Source: Meandrina meandrites (taxonomy: Eukaryota > Cnidaria > Anthozoa > Scleractinia > Meandrinidae). From it: a stretch of DNA of 64,000 nt. This document shows positions 13,501 to 25,500 of this stretch, in pieces. Made by a program: the position numbers and the translations under genes. Positions within the stretch are counted from its first letter, which is position 1; every line of letters starts with the position of its first letter. Location of the stretch: contig OY855907.1 of NCBI GenBank assembly GCA_963693305.1, positions 35,701,856 through 35,765,855 of the forward strand, given 5' to 3'. Under the pieces are notes generated by a model. The model searched no databases, had not been told where the DNA came from, and saw nothing but the letters and a program-made list of their open reading frames with translations.

Positions 13501-16500
13501 TTTGTGGTGTAATCATGAAATCACCCTCTCAGTACAAATTATGTTATAATCCACAAAAATGTGTCCAATATCATTCAGGATGTACGATTTGTAGGATGGG
13601 TAGAAAAACAAACATCTTTGGTAATAAATTATTTTTATTGTCTGTACATTTTGGATTTTTTCTAGTAAATAATTTTGCAAGTTATAATTATGTGTACATA
13701 AGCAGAACCTCATGCCCTCAATAAAGAGGGCCACCCTCTTTCTTAGCCCCAAAGGCTGGAATTTCTACCAAATGTTATGATACATGTAAAGACAGGCTGG
13801 TGTTGGGCCTTTGACTGTCCCAGCCCATGCATAACTAGGCCATCCATACGGGTCTGCCATAAGGAATCTAAAGAACAAAGTCAAATTTTAAAATTAAGAG
13901 AGAACATTATATATAGGTTCTTTTAAAGTTCTTGTGAGCACTCTATCCGAAATATTCAGATTATTAAATACACCTCAGTTTATTACCATACCACAGCAAA
14001 AGAGTTAAACGAAAAAAATGACAGTTCGCGGGAGTCACGAACTGAGGAAGAAATTTTCAACCCTTTGAGACACGAGATCGCAAGGGATAGCATAATTATA
14101 TGCCCCACAGTCAATAAATAAATCTGTATTTATTGCATTGGAATTTACAAAATCAACAAAACATGTAGCCACCCAAAAGCAAAGCATTTGCCTTTTAAGA
14201 CTTGAAGAGCTAGATGGATTGATTGCATTATCTGCATGAACGTGTTCTGGATCATCGCACTGAATATGCATGACTGCGAGACTCGTACAGTCAAACAAGA
14301 ATAAAAATAACAGTGAGGGGAAGACACTGATAGACCTTCACAGAATACTTACTGGTTTCAGGTTAATTGTCTCGGCGTAGTCGGCGACCTGAGCATTTAC
14401 GAGAACTTCTCTTCCCAGACCTTGCACAAAACATTGCGGGAAAAGGCGCCGTATTCTGCCGCACACGTCTTCGTCGCTCGGTCGAGTGAACCTACAGTCC
14501 AACAACTTCTGTTTTACTGGAATCTCTCCTCTCCGATTATTGCGCGTTTTAAACTACATCCGAAGAAACATTCAATTATCGCTGCCTTTATATATTTAAA
14601 TCGAGATAAAAACTTAAAATTTGGAGTAAAACTCGAGTGGGAACCCAAACAGCAATGGAAGCGATAAGAAGCGATATGGGGTAAACAAATCGGTGGAACA
14701 ATTTCATACGTCACAGACCGAAAACTCGTTCCCAGTCTCCGGACCCACTGTTTTGTCATACCAAGGTCACTTCAGGCGGCAAAAAGTCAGATTTCTCTCT
14801 CTCTGACATTATTCGTTTTTTGGCTTTTCGAAAAGTAGACATAATAAGCCACAAAAAAACGCAAAAATATTTTTTACTTCATAGGCACTTTAAGTACTTT
14901 TATCAAGACCCACTGGCTCAGGAGAATCAGCAACCACTCCAGTACATGTGTCATGACATTAAATAAATAGTATTACTGTAACTAATACTCTTCATAATTT
15001 TGTCAGCCCCACAGCTATTGACCTATTAAAAAAAATTAAAATTTCCTCATTGACAGCTTTGAGGGTACACCCTTATTAAGCTATATGGGTGTGTTTGGTG
15101 CCACAGGGTATGGTTTTTGAGCAATTCTGAAATAGGGTATTAAAAATATTGACCATTTTTTGTGAGCTTTGGCCTAGAATTGGGAATACTTTTAGAAGAA
15201 ACCTCTATTTGTATTTCATCCCTTGACAAGCAAGATCTGTTCTGGTTTAAGGTAGAAAATGGAAAATGCATCCTCAGATACTATTCGATCATTGTCTGTG
15301 CTAGCTAGGTCTGAAATATGGAGGGGAAATACTTTGTTTAGCCTGAAATAGGGTACAGGTTTGAAAGGTCTTGAAGCATACTTCCAGCCAAATTCTTGAG
15401 AGTTCCCCCTCTCCTGTCCTGGGTAAGCATCCCTTATCATGCAGTATTTGAAACGGATTTGACCTCAAAAATCAATATTATGATCAATATGCCCAGGCCT
15501 TCTAAAAGTAACTGTACACCACTTATACCTGATAACAAAGACCTCTTGATTAAATTTTGTTCACAATGCCACCCCCCCCCCCCCCCCACAACCTCCAACC
15601 CCATACACCCATAACCAAAAGGAAAGAAATTAGACTGTTGTGGGACAACCAAAGCACAACGAAACCTGTCATGGATGCCACGTTTTTATCTTGCCCCCTT
15701 AGCAGGCTGAGCCAAGCTATAACAAATGTATGATGTAACAAATACTACTAAATGCATGCAGCAAAGGAACTGACTGACACACAGAGGGTCAAATTGCAGG
15801 ATCAACATCTCACAGCAACATGAGGCATGGACAAAAACAGATATACATACAAGGATATGCGCAGCAGGGACTTCGTGGTACATATCATGTTTGTGAATTT
15901 ATCCCTGCTACATGCTGCTGTGATGTGTCCTGTGTCAGCACCATAGGAACATACATATTTTGCAGATATTTAAACTTCATCCTAAAACTCTATCCCATCC
16001 CATTAAAACAATTGAGATATTTTAACAATATATATTTAGGAAATTAAATAGTGCTAAAACAAAATCTTTGTAAAGGATAAAAAAAGCAGTTACAGAGGGA
16101 CGTATACAAAACATGGACCCAGGTCCATGGACCACCCCCGTGGACCCGGTCCATGGACCACCCTGTGGACCGTGGACCTGGTCCATGGACCACTCTCATG
16201 GACCTGGTCCATGGACCACCCCTCGGCCTGATTTTCATCACACATGTTCATGCACAGTATATGTGGGTTCCACAGTATGGTGGATTCAGGGCGGAAAATA
16301 ACAGTCGGACTTTGGACATTGGCCGACCACAATTTGCCAATGTCCGATGAAATTCCAACAGTGGTTGGACAAAATGTCTGCACAACTTTTTTGTTTGCTT
16401 TCGAGTGCAAACACCAATGTTCTCTGTTAACAACGCATTACATAATTTAGCAGGCTCACATATCAAGCAGTACTTTAATATGATGTCTGACATCACTTTT

Positions 16501-19500
16501 GTTTTGTCTGATCAAAATGGTGACACTCCTCTAGGTCAGCCTTATTTTATCAGTATTTCTTAATAGCATATGTATTTAAAGCTAACCTTTGTTTGCAACG
16601 AATCTAACAGATAAGCACTAGATATTTTGCATCCCATCATACATGTAACAATGATAGGGTAGTATGTTCTGTGGTACTTCAGCGATTGTATGAAAAATAA
16701 TATCGAGCAAAATTCATGAGGAGAACACCAAAACTTCACAGACCCCTGCTGGCCCATCATAACTGGCAAAAGCTTCAAATACATATAAGAACGCAGGAAC
16801 TGGATATTGAGTGTCATAAGTCTGAGTTCTATACCATGTCCCGGTCTAACCTTTACACTGACAGGTACAATTTGCTTTTGAAAATAGGCTGTGGTCCATC
16901 AGGTGGTCCATGGACCAGGGTGGTCTACAGGGTTGTCCATGGACCTGGGTCCATGTTTTGTGTCTGTCTGTTTCCATGTACATGTATACAATGAAAAACA
17001 GGCTCAGCTAGGGGTGGTCCATGGGGTGGTCCATGGACCGGGTCCACAGAGGCGGTCCATGGACCAGGTCCATGGGGTGGTCCATGGACCGTGTCCACAG
17101 GGGTGGTCCATGGACCCGGGTCCATGTTTTGTATACGTCCGTTACAGAGGATCAAATACATGACATGCATCAGATCGTTCCCCACTTTATTGAAGAAGTA
17201 ATTTCAAAACTCATCTAGTATATAAATATATAAAAGCCAGTTTACATGGAAGTATAAATTCCCTGCATAGTCCCGGGGTTGGGGGGGGGGAGTTACATTG
17301 ACTGGTGCATAAAGGATTGTGCTGACCTACTTAATCACCTACATGATGCATAAAGAACACACAACACAAGCAGAACTCTGATGCTTAAAGCTGATTTTTT
17401 TCAGATATTTCAAGCTGTGTTAATCTAGCGAGCAAACTGCATGGCTTTCAGTAAAAATATCATGACATGACAGCTGTCCGGTAGGCCATTATTTCCAGAA
17501 ACGCAAACACACATCCATAACATACTTTACTGACGAATAAGTAATTGCATAGAAGCATAAAATCAAGACATAGACGTAACAGCAGTTGTTTTTGTATTTA
17601 TTAGGCTCACCAATCTACCTGGTCAATTTCTTCGTTCTTGATATCATATAAACCGCCATCTTGTTCACTCGCCGAGTCGGATTCACTCGAAAAATTGATT
17701 TATATACATTGCCCGATATCTGTGATTCGAACAGATATGGCTGTATTTGGACATTTTGAAAGCTCGAATGAAGGTCTTCATCGGTTTCAACCAACGGTTA
17801 GTCCATAAACTCTGGAAATACATCGAACAAACCAGAGGATTCTGAAGGATTCAGGGGAATTTATGGGGTTCAAGGAAACATGTGAAAACAAGCTCACCAC
17901 ACGTGACGTCACAAATACCTTTATTCGTTACCATTCCAAGCGCGGCCATTTCTGGTTCGTTTTCGTAAAGCCGTCGGAAATCGTCGGATTTTCATCTCCT
18001 GAGCGCCACAATTCGCACAAAAACCAATTCTGAGAGTTGGTTATGATTAATGTTGCCATATAGGACAGGTTTTTGGACAAAAGAAAAATTTCCCAATTTC
18101 GTTGCATTTGACCTTTAAACTAGAATAACTATTATAAATATTTAAGAACTGTGACCTTTACGAATAAAAAGTAGGCCATTTTTGAGACCACGCGTCCTCA
18201 CACGCGTCACATCTTGTTGTCTTTTCTTGAAAAAAGCGATACTTTTCGCCAAGTTCTTTTCCCTTGAGAAAGGATGGAGAGCATTTAAGATAAAAAAGTG
18301 AAAAGAAAACATTTCTACCCATAAACATCAAGATATCAAAACAAAACGACATTCCAACGACGACAGCCACTCTGCACCAGCCGGACGGACGGACAAAAAA
18401 AGGACGCATTGATGTAATCCATACGTCTGTCTGATATATCACGCGGGTAATCGCAGCGCGCGCAGTATCTTGGTTACTGAACAAAAACTAGTAGCTAGTG
18501 TACTCTGAAATGAGCTCTTGTGGATGTTGGTACATTCGTCTTTCTTTGTGATGTAAAATATCTAAAATAACCCTTATTTGCATAATTTCTATTTTTTTAT
18601 CATACTTGGTTTTCAGCGCAAGCCCAAGACTCATGTAGCTCAAATCCCTCTTCCAAAAACGTGACATTGCCTTCAGGGTGTGTTCTGAGTGGTACTAATG
18701 ATTCTAGTGTTAATGTTGGCGAATGCGAACCTGTTGCGTGCTTAAAGAATGATTCAAACTTCACTTCAGCTTGTAAGGATCCATCCTTCTGTTGTGGACC
18801 TCGCTATTTGGAAAAAGTCTTAGTTCAGTGTGGAGAGTTTACGTTTTTTAATCTGTCCAAAGTGAAACAGTGTGGATGTGGGAAATGCGGCGGGAAGGCC
18901 AGAAGTATATACGGTATAGCTCGAGGTCCTGATGACTCTCCCTCAAAATACGTTTACTTGTATTTTGCTGGAAAAGTAATCGCCAGAACGAATTACAAAG
19001 GGCAATTTTCTTTTGGCATTCCAACAGATATTAGAAGAGCAGTAGTGACGTTTAACGATACGCGTTTCAAAAAATATGAAAAAGAAGAAAAAGTCTTCGT
19101 TATTTACGAAGGACAAGCTATGTTTTACAAGATCAGACTTAAAAGAAAAGCAATTCCATTGCCCTTTAATGCTTCTGAAGATCTCCTCTTACCATTGGCG
19201 GATGATTCTAGCTTTGGAAGCTACGCTGATATTGAGTTTCCAGGAGAATCTCTTTTAACGGAGGACGGAGAAGTGTATCGTGGAGTCGCCAAGGCGGCGG
19301 TAAGTGTTATTGATCCTCGAAACCTGTCTGATGTATTGTCAGCAGTCGGCGATTTCACGACCGTAGATGAGGATGGCGAGGAGGAACTGCTTCAAACTTA
19401 CGGCATGATCAAGCTAAGCCTTGAGGATGAGAATGGGAAGAAACTAGCTTTGTCTAAACCGATGAAGGTGCACTTAGATCCTGAGAAACTCAATTTGACA

Positions 19501-22500
19501 GTCTCCGACGGCCATAACGTGTCAGTAAACCTGTACTGGCTTGATAGCAAAACCGGACGCTGGAGAGTAGTTGGAACCTTTTTGCCCGAGGAAAGTAGCA
19601 AAAGACGCCGGAAACGTCAAAGTCGAGTCTTCCTTGCTGGAACAGTAACACCTGCCATAGCTCGGCAATGGCTTAACTTTGACGTTCCAACTGAACAAAT
19701 TGGGGTAAGGGTAACAACTGAATCAAAAACAGATGATGTCACCGTTACCGTCATACGTAAAGATTACGGAGGCTACATAGAACGTCCTACTTTTAACGGT
19801 GTTGCTTGTATTCCTATTTGGATAGACACGGAATGTTTCCTTCAGGCTGACAAAAGAGGAGAGTACTTTGACCCCGATTCGGCAGTGATACCTTTGCTCC
19901 CAGAGTCTACCAGAGGTGGTTTAGAATCCATAACGGCAGCGTCGGGATTGAGTTACAGATCATTTACGTTTACAAGTGAACGTAATGATAATGATGGGCC
20001 GATTTATTATGATGATTGGTGGACCGGGGGAACTCAACTAGCAACCTGCCATGCACCGTGGAAAGTCGACGCAAAGGGCGGGCGCCAGTTTGTATTTAAA
20101 AGACACGAGCATACCCATGACGACGATGATTACGAATTGCTAAATTTACTGCCTGGATTCACAGACTACGATTGGACCTCGCCGCTACCAATAGAATATG
20201 AAAACTGTTACCTTAAACTGTCGGTAATTAGTAGCACCTCGATGCTATTTGTGGCTACAAGCTACATTTATAAAGATGACGAGCTTACGAAAGTCGGCTT
20301 TCACATAGCAAAGTCAATATCGGCTACTGAAGGAGCTGCTGGTAAAATCAGTTGTCTTCAGTTTAGATGTCCGAGAAGTAGCGAAAGCACATACGTCTTA
20401 TTGTCTCCACTAACGTCAGAAGGGGCAAGCTGCAGAAATACATCTATTCATAGTTCATTAAAAGGTGTACAGAATGATATTAAGTGTTCGCAATTGCCTA
20501 CGGTCAGCAGTGGTCCTCAGAGTTGGATATGCATTCCCAAAAACAACGCTGGTAATGGAATATACGGTACATTCAGAGGTGATGATTTTGAGGGAGAAAC
20601 TGGCAAAAAGAGATGCCTAAAAGGACTCCAGGCTGTCCAATCTGGTGATCAAAAGGTAGTTAAAGTCGATAATCCTTCCTTGGAATACACATGCAGGTAT
20701 GCTTAATCTTGTTGCTTTAATTCTTTTAAGAAAAATTATGTATCTAGTACGTATTTTTTAAAATGTATGTTTTTCGTACGGCATTGTATGTGAGTTTGTG
20801 AGGCATGAATATTTTTCATGAGAAATGAAAATGGAGGTTTCTCGACATGCCAATCGTCAGGTAAAGAGGCCTAAAGGTATTTTTAGGGATTATTATAGAA
20901 GATCATAGTATTTCCGCAATTCTGCTCCAACGATTTTGATTCGAGTACTAATGAATACCAACTGCGGTACGCTCCAAAAATCGCCCAAACTGAACGTGAA
21001 CTGTACATCCGCGTGGCATTCGCGCACAATTTTGAGGTTCCTGTCTGAGGTCAAAATTCATAGTCCTACTATTTGCATAGCAGAGGTTACGAAGATACCT
21101 TCATAAATGACAAACCGCAATAGTTAAAGGTTTCTAGTTCTATCAGCTGCCAGTTGGCAATTGTCAGCTGTCAACTATCAAAGCCGGCGCAGAAATCGGG
21201 ATTTAAGCCATTTATTAATCAAAAGGCTCTTTCGGCCTGCCTCGTGTCACCTTTCCATTTGAAACTGACCGCTTTCCGTGTCTTTTAGCTGGAGACTTTT
21301 AACATGGCTTGTTACAGTGCCCAAGATAACGACAATTGGCAAAACAAGAAGCGATAAACAATTAACAAAAATGATGAAAAATATGATTAATACTGCTTTT
21401 TGTCGCTCAATGAAAGTTGCATTATATCGTAGCGTGACATTTACAACACGATATTCGATACATGAGTGAGTCAGGTCAATCCCCGGGGGCAATCTGTTGT
21501 AAAGAATGTTAGCCATTTCTGTTTCTCAAATCGAAGAGAACGCATCGAATATAATTTCTTTTTTTTTTCGGTTGTTCTTTGTCCGAGTCCTTTCTAACTA
21601 ACATGGTGTATTTTGTTCTTGTTCTACGCGGCTTTTTTGTTGAGTGAAAATTTTCAGTACCTGTGTGCGAGATTTTCCAAAATAGAAAGACTTTCTAAAA
21701 CAGCTTTTCACACCAGCTATAATCTTGTTGCAAAGGTTAGAATGTTATTGTAAGAACCGTAGAGTATGGTGGCCCATCGTTATCACCCCATTTTACACCA
21801 TGATAATTACACTTCCATAATAAAATTTAATCTCAAGTTTTTTATTTAATTTTATCTTTAATTTAATACGAAATCTGAATTATAATTTCATTTGCCATTT
21901 CAAATGCATTTACAAAGTCATATTAAACAATATTATCATTTTCAGAGCGAAATACAATCGTGAAATAAATATTTTTTTAAGGTTAATCTTAAAACTGTCG
22001 ATGAATAAAAATATATATAAAAACACCAGTTGCTGAAGGAACAAAATAATAAAAAAAATATATTCAAACGGACCAGTGTTATCATTTCACTGAAGAACAA
22101 AATAAAAATTAAAAATTCGAACGGACCAGCGTTATCATTTCACGCGGTAAGGACTGGGGCTACAGATCGTATCAGCTTTTACACTGCTCTGAGCTTACTT
22201 TAATTCTGCAAAACATGCCAAGTCTATTTCGTGCTTGCCTTTGCCGAGTCTATTTTTGCTGCCGTTTTATGTAGATTTTTTAACCATGAAAAATTAATCG
22301 TTGGAAGATATCGAGAAACGAGTAGGTATAGTATGAAACGCAACACTGGAAGAGAGAGTAAGAAAGCAGTGGGCTAAAGTTCGAAACGACAATCTTGTCA
22401 GGTCTTGTGCAGAGGATGTCTTCCGCCGCTTCTAGCAGATTAAAGAAGTACGAGCCACTGGATAGGAGAGATTTCGTTCCCTTCGAAGATTATGAAGAAC

Positions 22501-25500
22501 TGTCCGTGGAGGACATCAAAGAAGCATGCGAAAGTTTTACAAAGCTCCGCCTGGATCGTGCGATATTCTCGCTTCGGATAGAAGCCCTTCGTGCACAAAA
22601 GTCGAGCAGATTGAAGGTCGCAAAGTATCTGATTTCTTCCACCTTACCTTATTGCATACCGAACGCGCAGCCTCCAGACCGCGCGAGATCAGCGCCAGTT
22701 TCGTCATCATGTACCAAGCGTGCAAGTACAAATATGTCAACTACATGTATGAAAATGATGGGATCAAAATTTGTATATTATTGGTACTTGGGTTGCTGCA
22801 ATCGAAAATTGCCATGGGGCTAGAATTATTGTCATTGAGCCGAAAAATATGACAACGTCTCGTGTTGTTTAAATTTATTGGCACCTATTAGGGGTAAAAG
22901 ATATGTGAACCAGGCATATCAAAGAAGATTCCTGTACCTTTTAGGATGTTTTTGAAAATTTTCGATCAGCACCCCATCATGCCCCTCCCCCCCCCCCCCC
23001 CCCCCCCCCCCCGCTTGATATACTGTACTGTACATCTTCATATTAGGGCTGATCAAAAAGAATGGGCAGTTGGTCTTTAGCTTTTGAACCCTTTTGAGGG
23101 GGTGGGTGATTGTACTTTGAAACAATACAGGGGATGAGTCATCCTATTTACCAGCCACTTTATAAATGTTATAAATTTAAGTTTATGCAACAACCACGAC
23201 ACACAGGCAGTGTGTGGCATGCCATCTGAAAAATCCCTCACGATGATCAAAGTTATTCTCATGTTCATGTGTGAAACATGTCGTTCTAAACACTGACCAA
23301 TAGCACACATCCTCTGACAAAGCACAGCAAAATGGTAATTTGTTTGATTGTGTTATTCATACTGTGCCTCAATTTTTTTTAGCTTTATTTTGAGGCTGCT
23401 GGGCTGTTGGGTTAAGTGTAAGACACATTGAAACTCTTTGGTCAGCAAAGCCTCATGTTCAGCTGTTTATATTACTAGTCTGTATTTAAGAGACTAAATG
23501 AAGCATATCACTTATAAAAAAAACAAGAAACATTTGTTGTTACAAGTATCACAGATAATTTCTTCTATATTAACTTGGAAGACTGGTTTAAAGTGTGTAG
23601 AGCACCTGCATTTTTGCACATTGTTGTTGAAATTTGAACTGGTATGAACTGTGCAGAGAAGAGCAACAGCACTGCTATGAGCTGCTGTTTGAAATTTAAA
23701 TAGTTTAATGAAAATTGTTAATAAAACTCATGGTTTGGGATGACATGCTCCCATACAGGGCACTCTTAACCTCATAGACTTCAACCGGATCCTTTGATTC
23801 CGCCCTTCTGGATTTGAAAGGAGTTGCAAACATCCCCCATCACCCTTGGCTCAATAAAACCCAACAACATCCATGACACCAGATACCTCAGCAACCCCTC
23901 TTTTTAATATTTAATCCTTGCTCAATGGGATACCCATATTGGTGCCCCAATATTGCTCCGGGAAAGAAAACAGGTGATTTGGTACCCCAGCAGGAATTTC
24001 TAGTTTATCTTGCCCCGAGTTCTATATCAGTTCCAGTATGTTACAAATATTTCGCACTTCCGCTGGACAATTCAGCCATCACGTTGTAAACAAGATGGCG
24101 TGGCACCTGTCCGTTGTGCTCTGATCTCAGCTTCTGATTCATTGCTCTGTAGCCTAACGATTGTCCCGGCCACTCCAACTGCAACTGGGGTGTCATAATT
24201 AGGCTTATGTAATATATAAGCTTACCGATGTTGTCGGTCCAGGGTTGGTGTACTCTAAGTATATTCAGAAAAATCTCTCTGAACAAAGTCAAGAATTTCT
24301 GATCATTTCAAATTTTGACTAACGTACTTTCGAAAGTCTTGTTCCAACTGATTGTTCTCTTTCTATTCACTCTTCGAGTCCATACTTCTGCTGTCTTCAC
24401 TAACTTACGGACCTTACGGGTCCTTACGGACACGGCCGCCATCTTGAAAAAGCCAACCAAGCCCCAGTCCCTACCGCGTGAAATGATAACGCTGGTCCGT
24501 TCGAATTTTTAATTTTTATTTTGTTCTTCAGTGAAATGATAACACTGGTCCGTTTGAATGTTTTATTTTTGTTTTGCTCCTTCAGCAACTGGTGATTATA
24601 TTTTATATTTTTATTCATCAACAGTTTTAAGATTAACCTTAAAAAAAATATTTATTTCACGATTGTATTTCGCTCTGAAAATGATAATATTGTTTAATAT
24701 GACTTTGTAAATGCATTTGAAATGGCAAATGAAATTATAATTCAGTTTTCGTATTAAATTAAAGATAAAATTAAATAAAAAACTTGAGATGAAATTTATT
24801 ATGGAAGTGAAATATCACATAAATTTTAATTATCATGGTGTAAAATGGGGTGATAATGATGGGCCACCATAGTAGAGCAAGGTCCGTACTTTGCTTGAAT
24901 GACTGCAGTTTGAAAAAACCGCCAGAATGCAAGGAATTTTAATTTAATCTTACATTTTGGAATTTTAATGTAATCTTACAGTTTGGAATGACCGGAATAC
25001 AGCCGAACCACACATATACCCGTGCCACGCGTGTTACACGGGTGACACGAGGCAAAAAGGCAACAAAGTTAATACGTTCCTGTGAAGAGCAATCTAAAAT
25101 AAAAAGTAAAAAGGTGCAAAAGCAATAGGTAATTTTTAGAATTCTCGGATTCACTCCTAAAAACCAGTCAAAAGAATTCTTACCTGTAACTAATACACAA
25201 TATTTTGACATAGTCTATGAACATAATATATTTTTATACGATACCTTTTCTTCCCAGCGGTAAATTTAATGATCATAACTAAATGGTTGAAGCCTTAGTC
25301 TGAAATGTCATCCGTCCTTTCTTCGTTATTACCCCCCCCCCCCCCCCCCTCCTCTGGGGGGTAAGGAAGAGAGGACGGATGACATTTCAGACTATTGAAT
25401 CCTTTACCCGGCAACAGTTCGCATACGTCTCCCACTGTCCCGTATAGTACTTAAAACATGGAACGACCAGGGCCGGGTTGTTCGAAAGCCGATTAGCGCT

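Larger units (their letters stand above)
11300..14889. mobile_element. 3.6-kb TTAA-flanked element with about 110-bp inverted repeats (Kolobok-like)
   Basis: TTAA at 11296-11299 and 14890-14893 flanks inverted ends starting AGTGCCTATGAAGTAAAAAA. The repeats continue through TTTTTGCGTT, ACTTTTCGAAA and TTTTTGCCGCC (11300-11415 and 14770-14889). A THAP-like remnant lies just inside the left end. TTAA duplication plus a THAP domain is typical of Kolobok transposons. It sits inside the larger 9054-18114 element and contains a SINE. Confidence 0.65.
9054..18114. mobile_element. 9.06-kb TTAA-flanked inverted-repeat element carrying nested insertions
   Basis: TTAA at 9050-9053 and 18115-18118 flank inverted ends AGGTCAAATGCAACGAAATT and its reverse complement. 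The subterminal regions stay weakly similar, for example GTGACGTCATATGTGACGAG near 9260 against GTGACGTCACGTGTGGTGAG read inward from the other end. TTAA duplication is typical of piggyBac and Kolobok elements. No long transposase frame survives. Inside lie elements at 11300-14889 and 16098-17140, two MITEs and a SINE. Confidence 0.6.
8938..18616 (+). other. gene A intron, 9.7 kb, mostly one nested transposon
   Basis: Removing the TTAA-flanked element 9054-18114 leaves about 0.6 kb. This is close to the matching intron of gene B (47007-47967) once the SINE there is discounted. No exon is hidden here: phase runs directly from 8937 to 18617. Confidence 0.8.
21765..24871. mobile_element. 3.1-kb DNA element with about 390-bp terminal inverted repeats and 6-bp target duplication
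   Basis: GTAGAG at 21759-21764 and 24872-24877 flanks the inverted termini TATGGTGGCCCATCGTTATC and its near reverse complement. The repeats run to about 22165 on the left and back to about 24460 on the right, ending near GGACTGGGGC. Within each repeat the block CGGACCAG, GTTATCATTTCAC occurs twice. Polinton, IS3EU and Dada elements make duplications of this size. The superfamily is not assigned because no transposase is recognisable. Confidence 0.75.

Noticed and set aside
16044..17218. Several 60-106-codon frames rich in GPWT and HGP
   Set aside because: They are produced by the GGTCCATGGACC palindrome arrays on both strands.
22395..22823. A complete 142-codon gene
   Set aside because: The coding-like pattern switches frame near 22525-22545 and sits inside a transposon. 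It is better described as a broken exon-like remnant.
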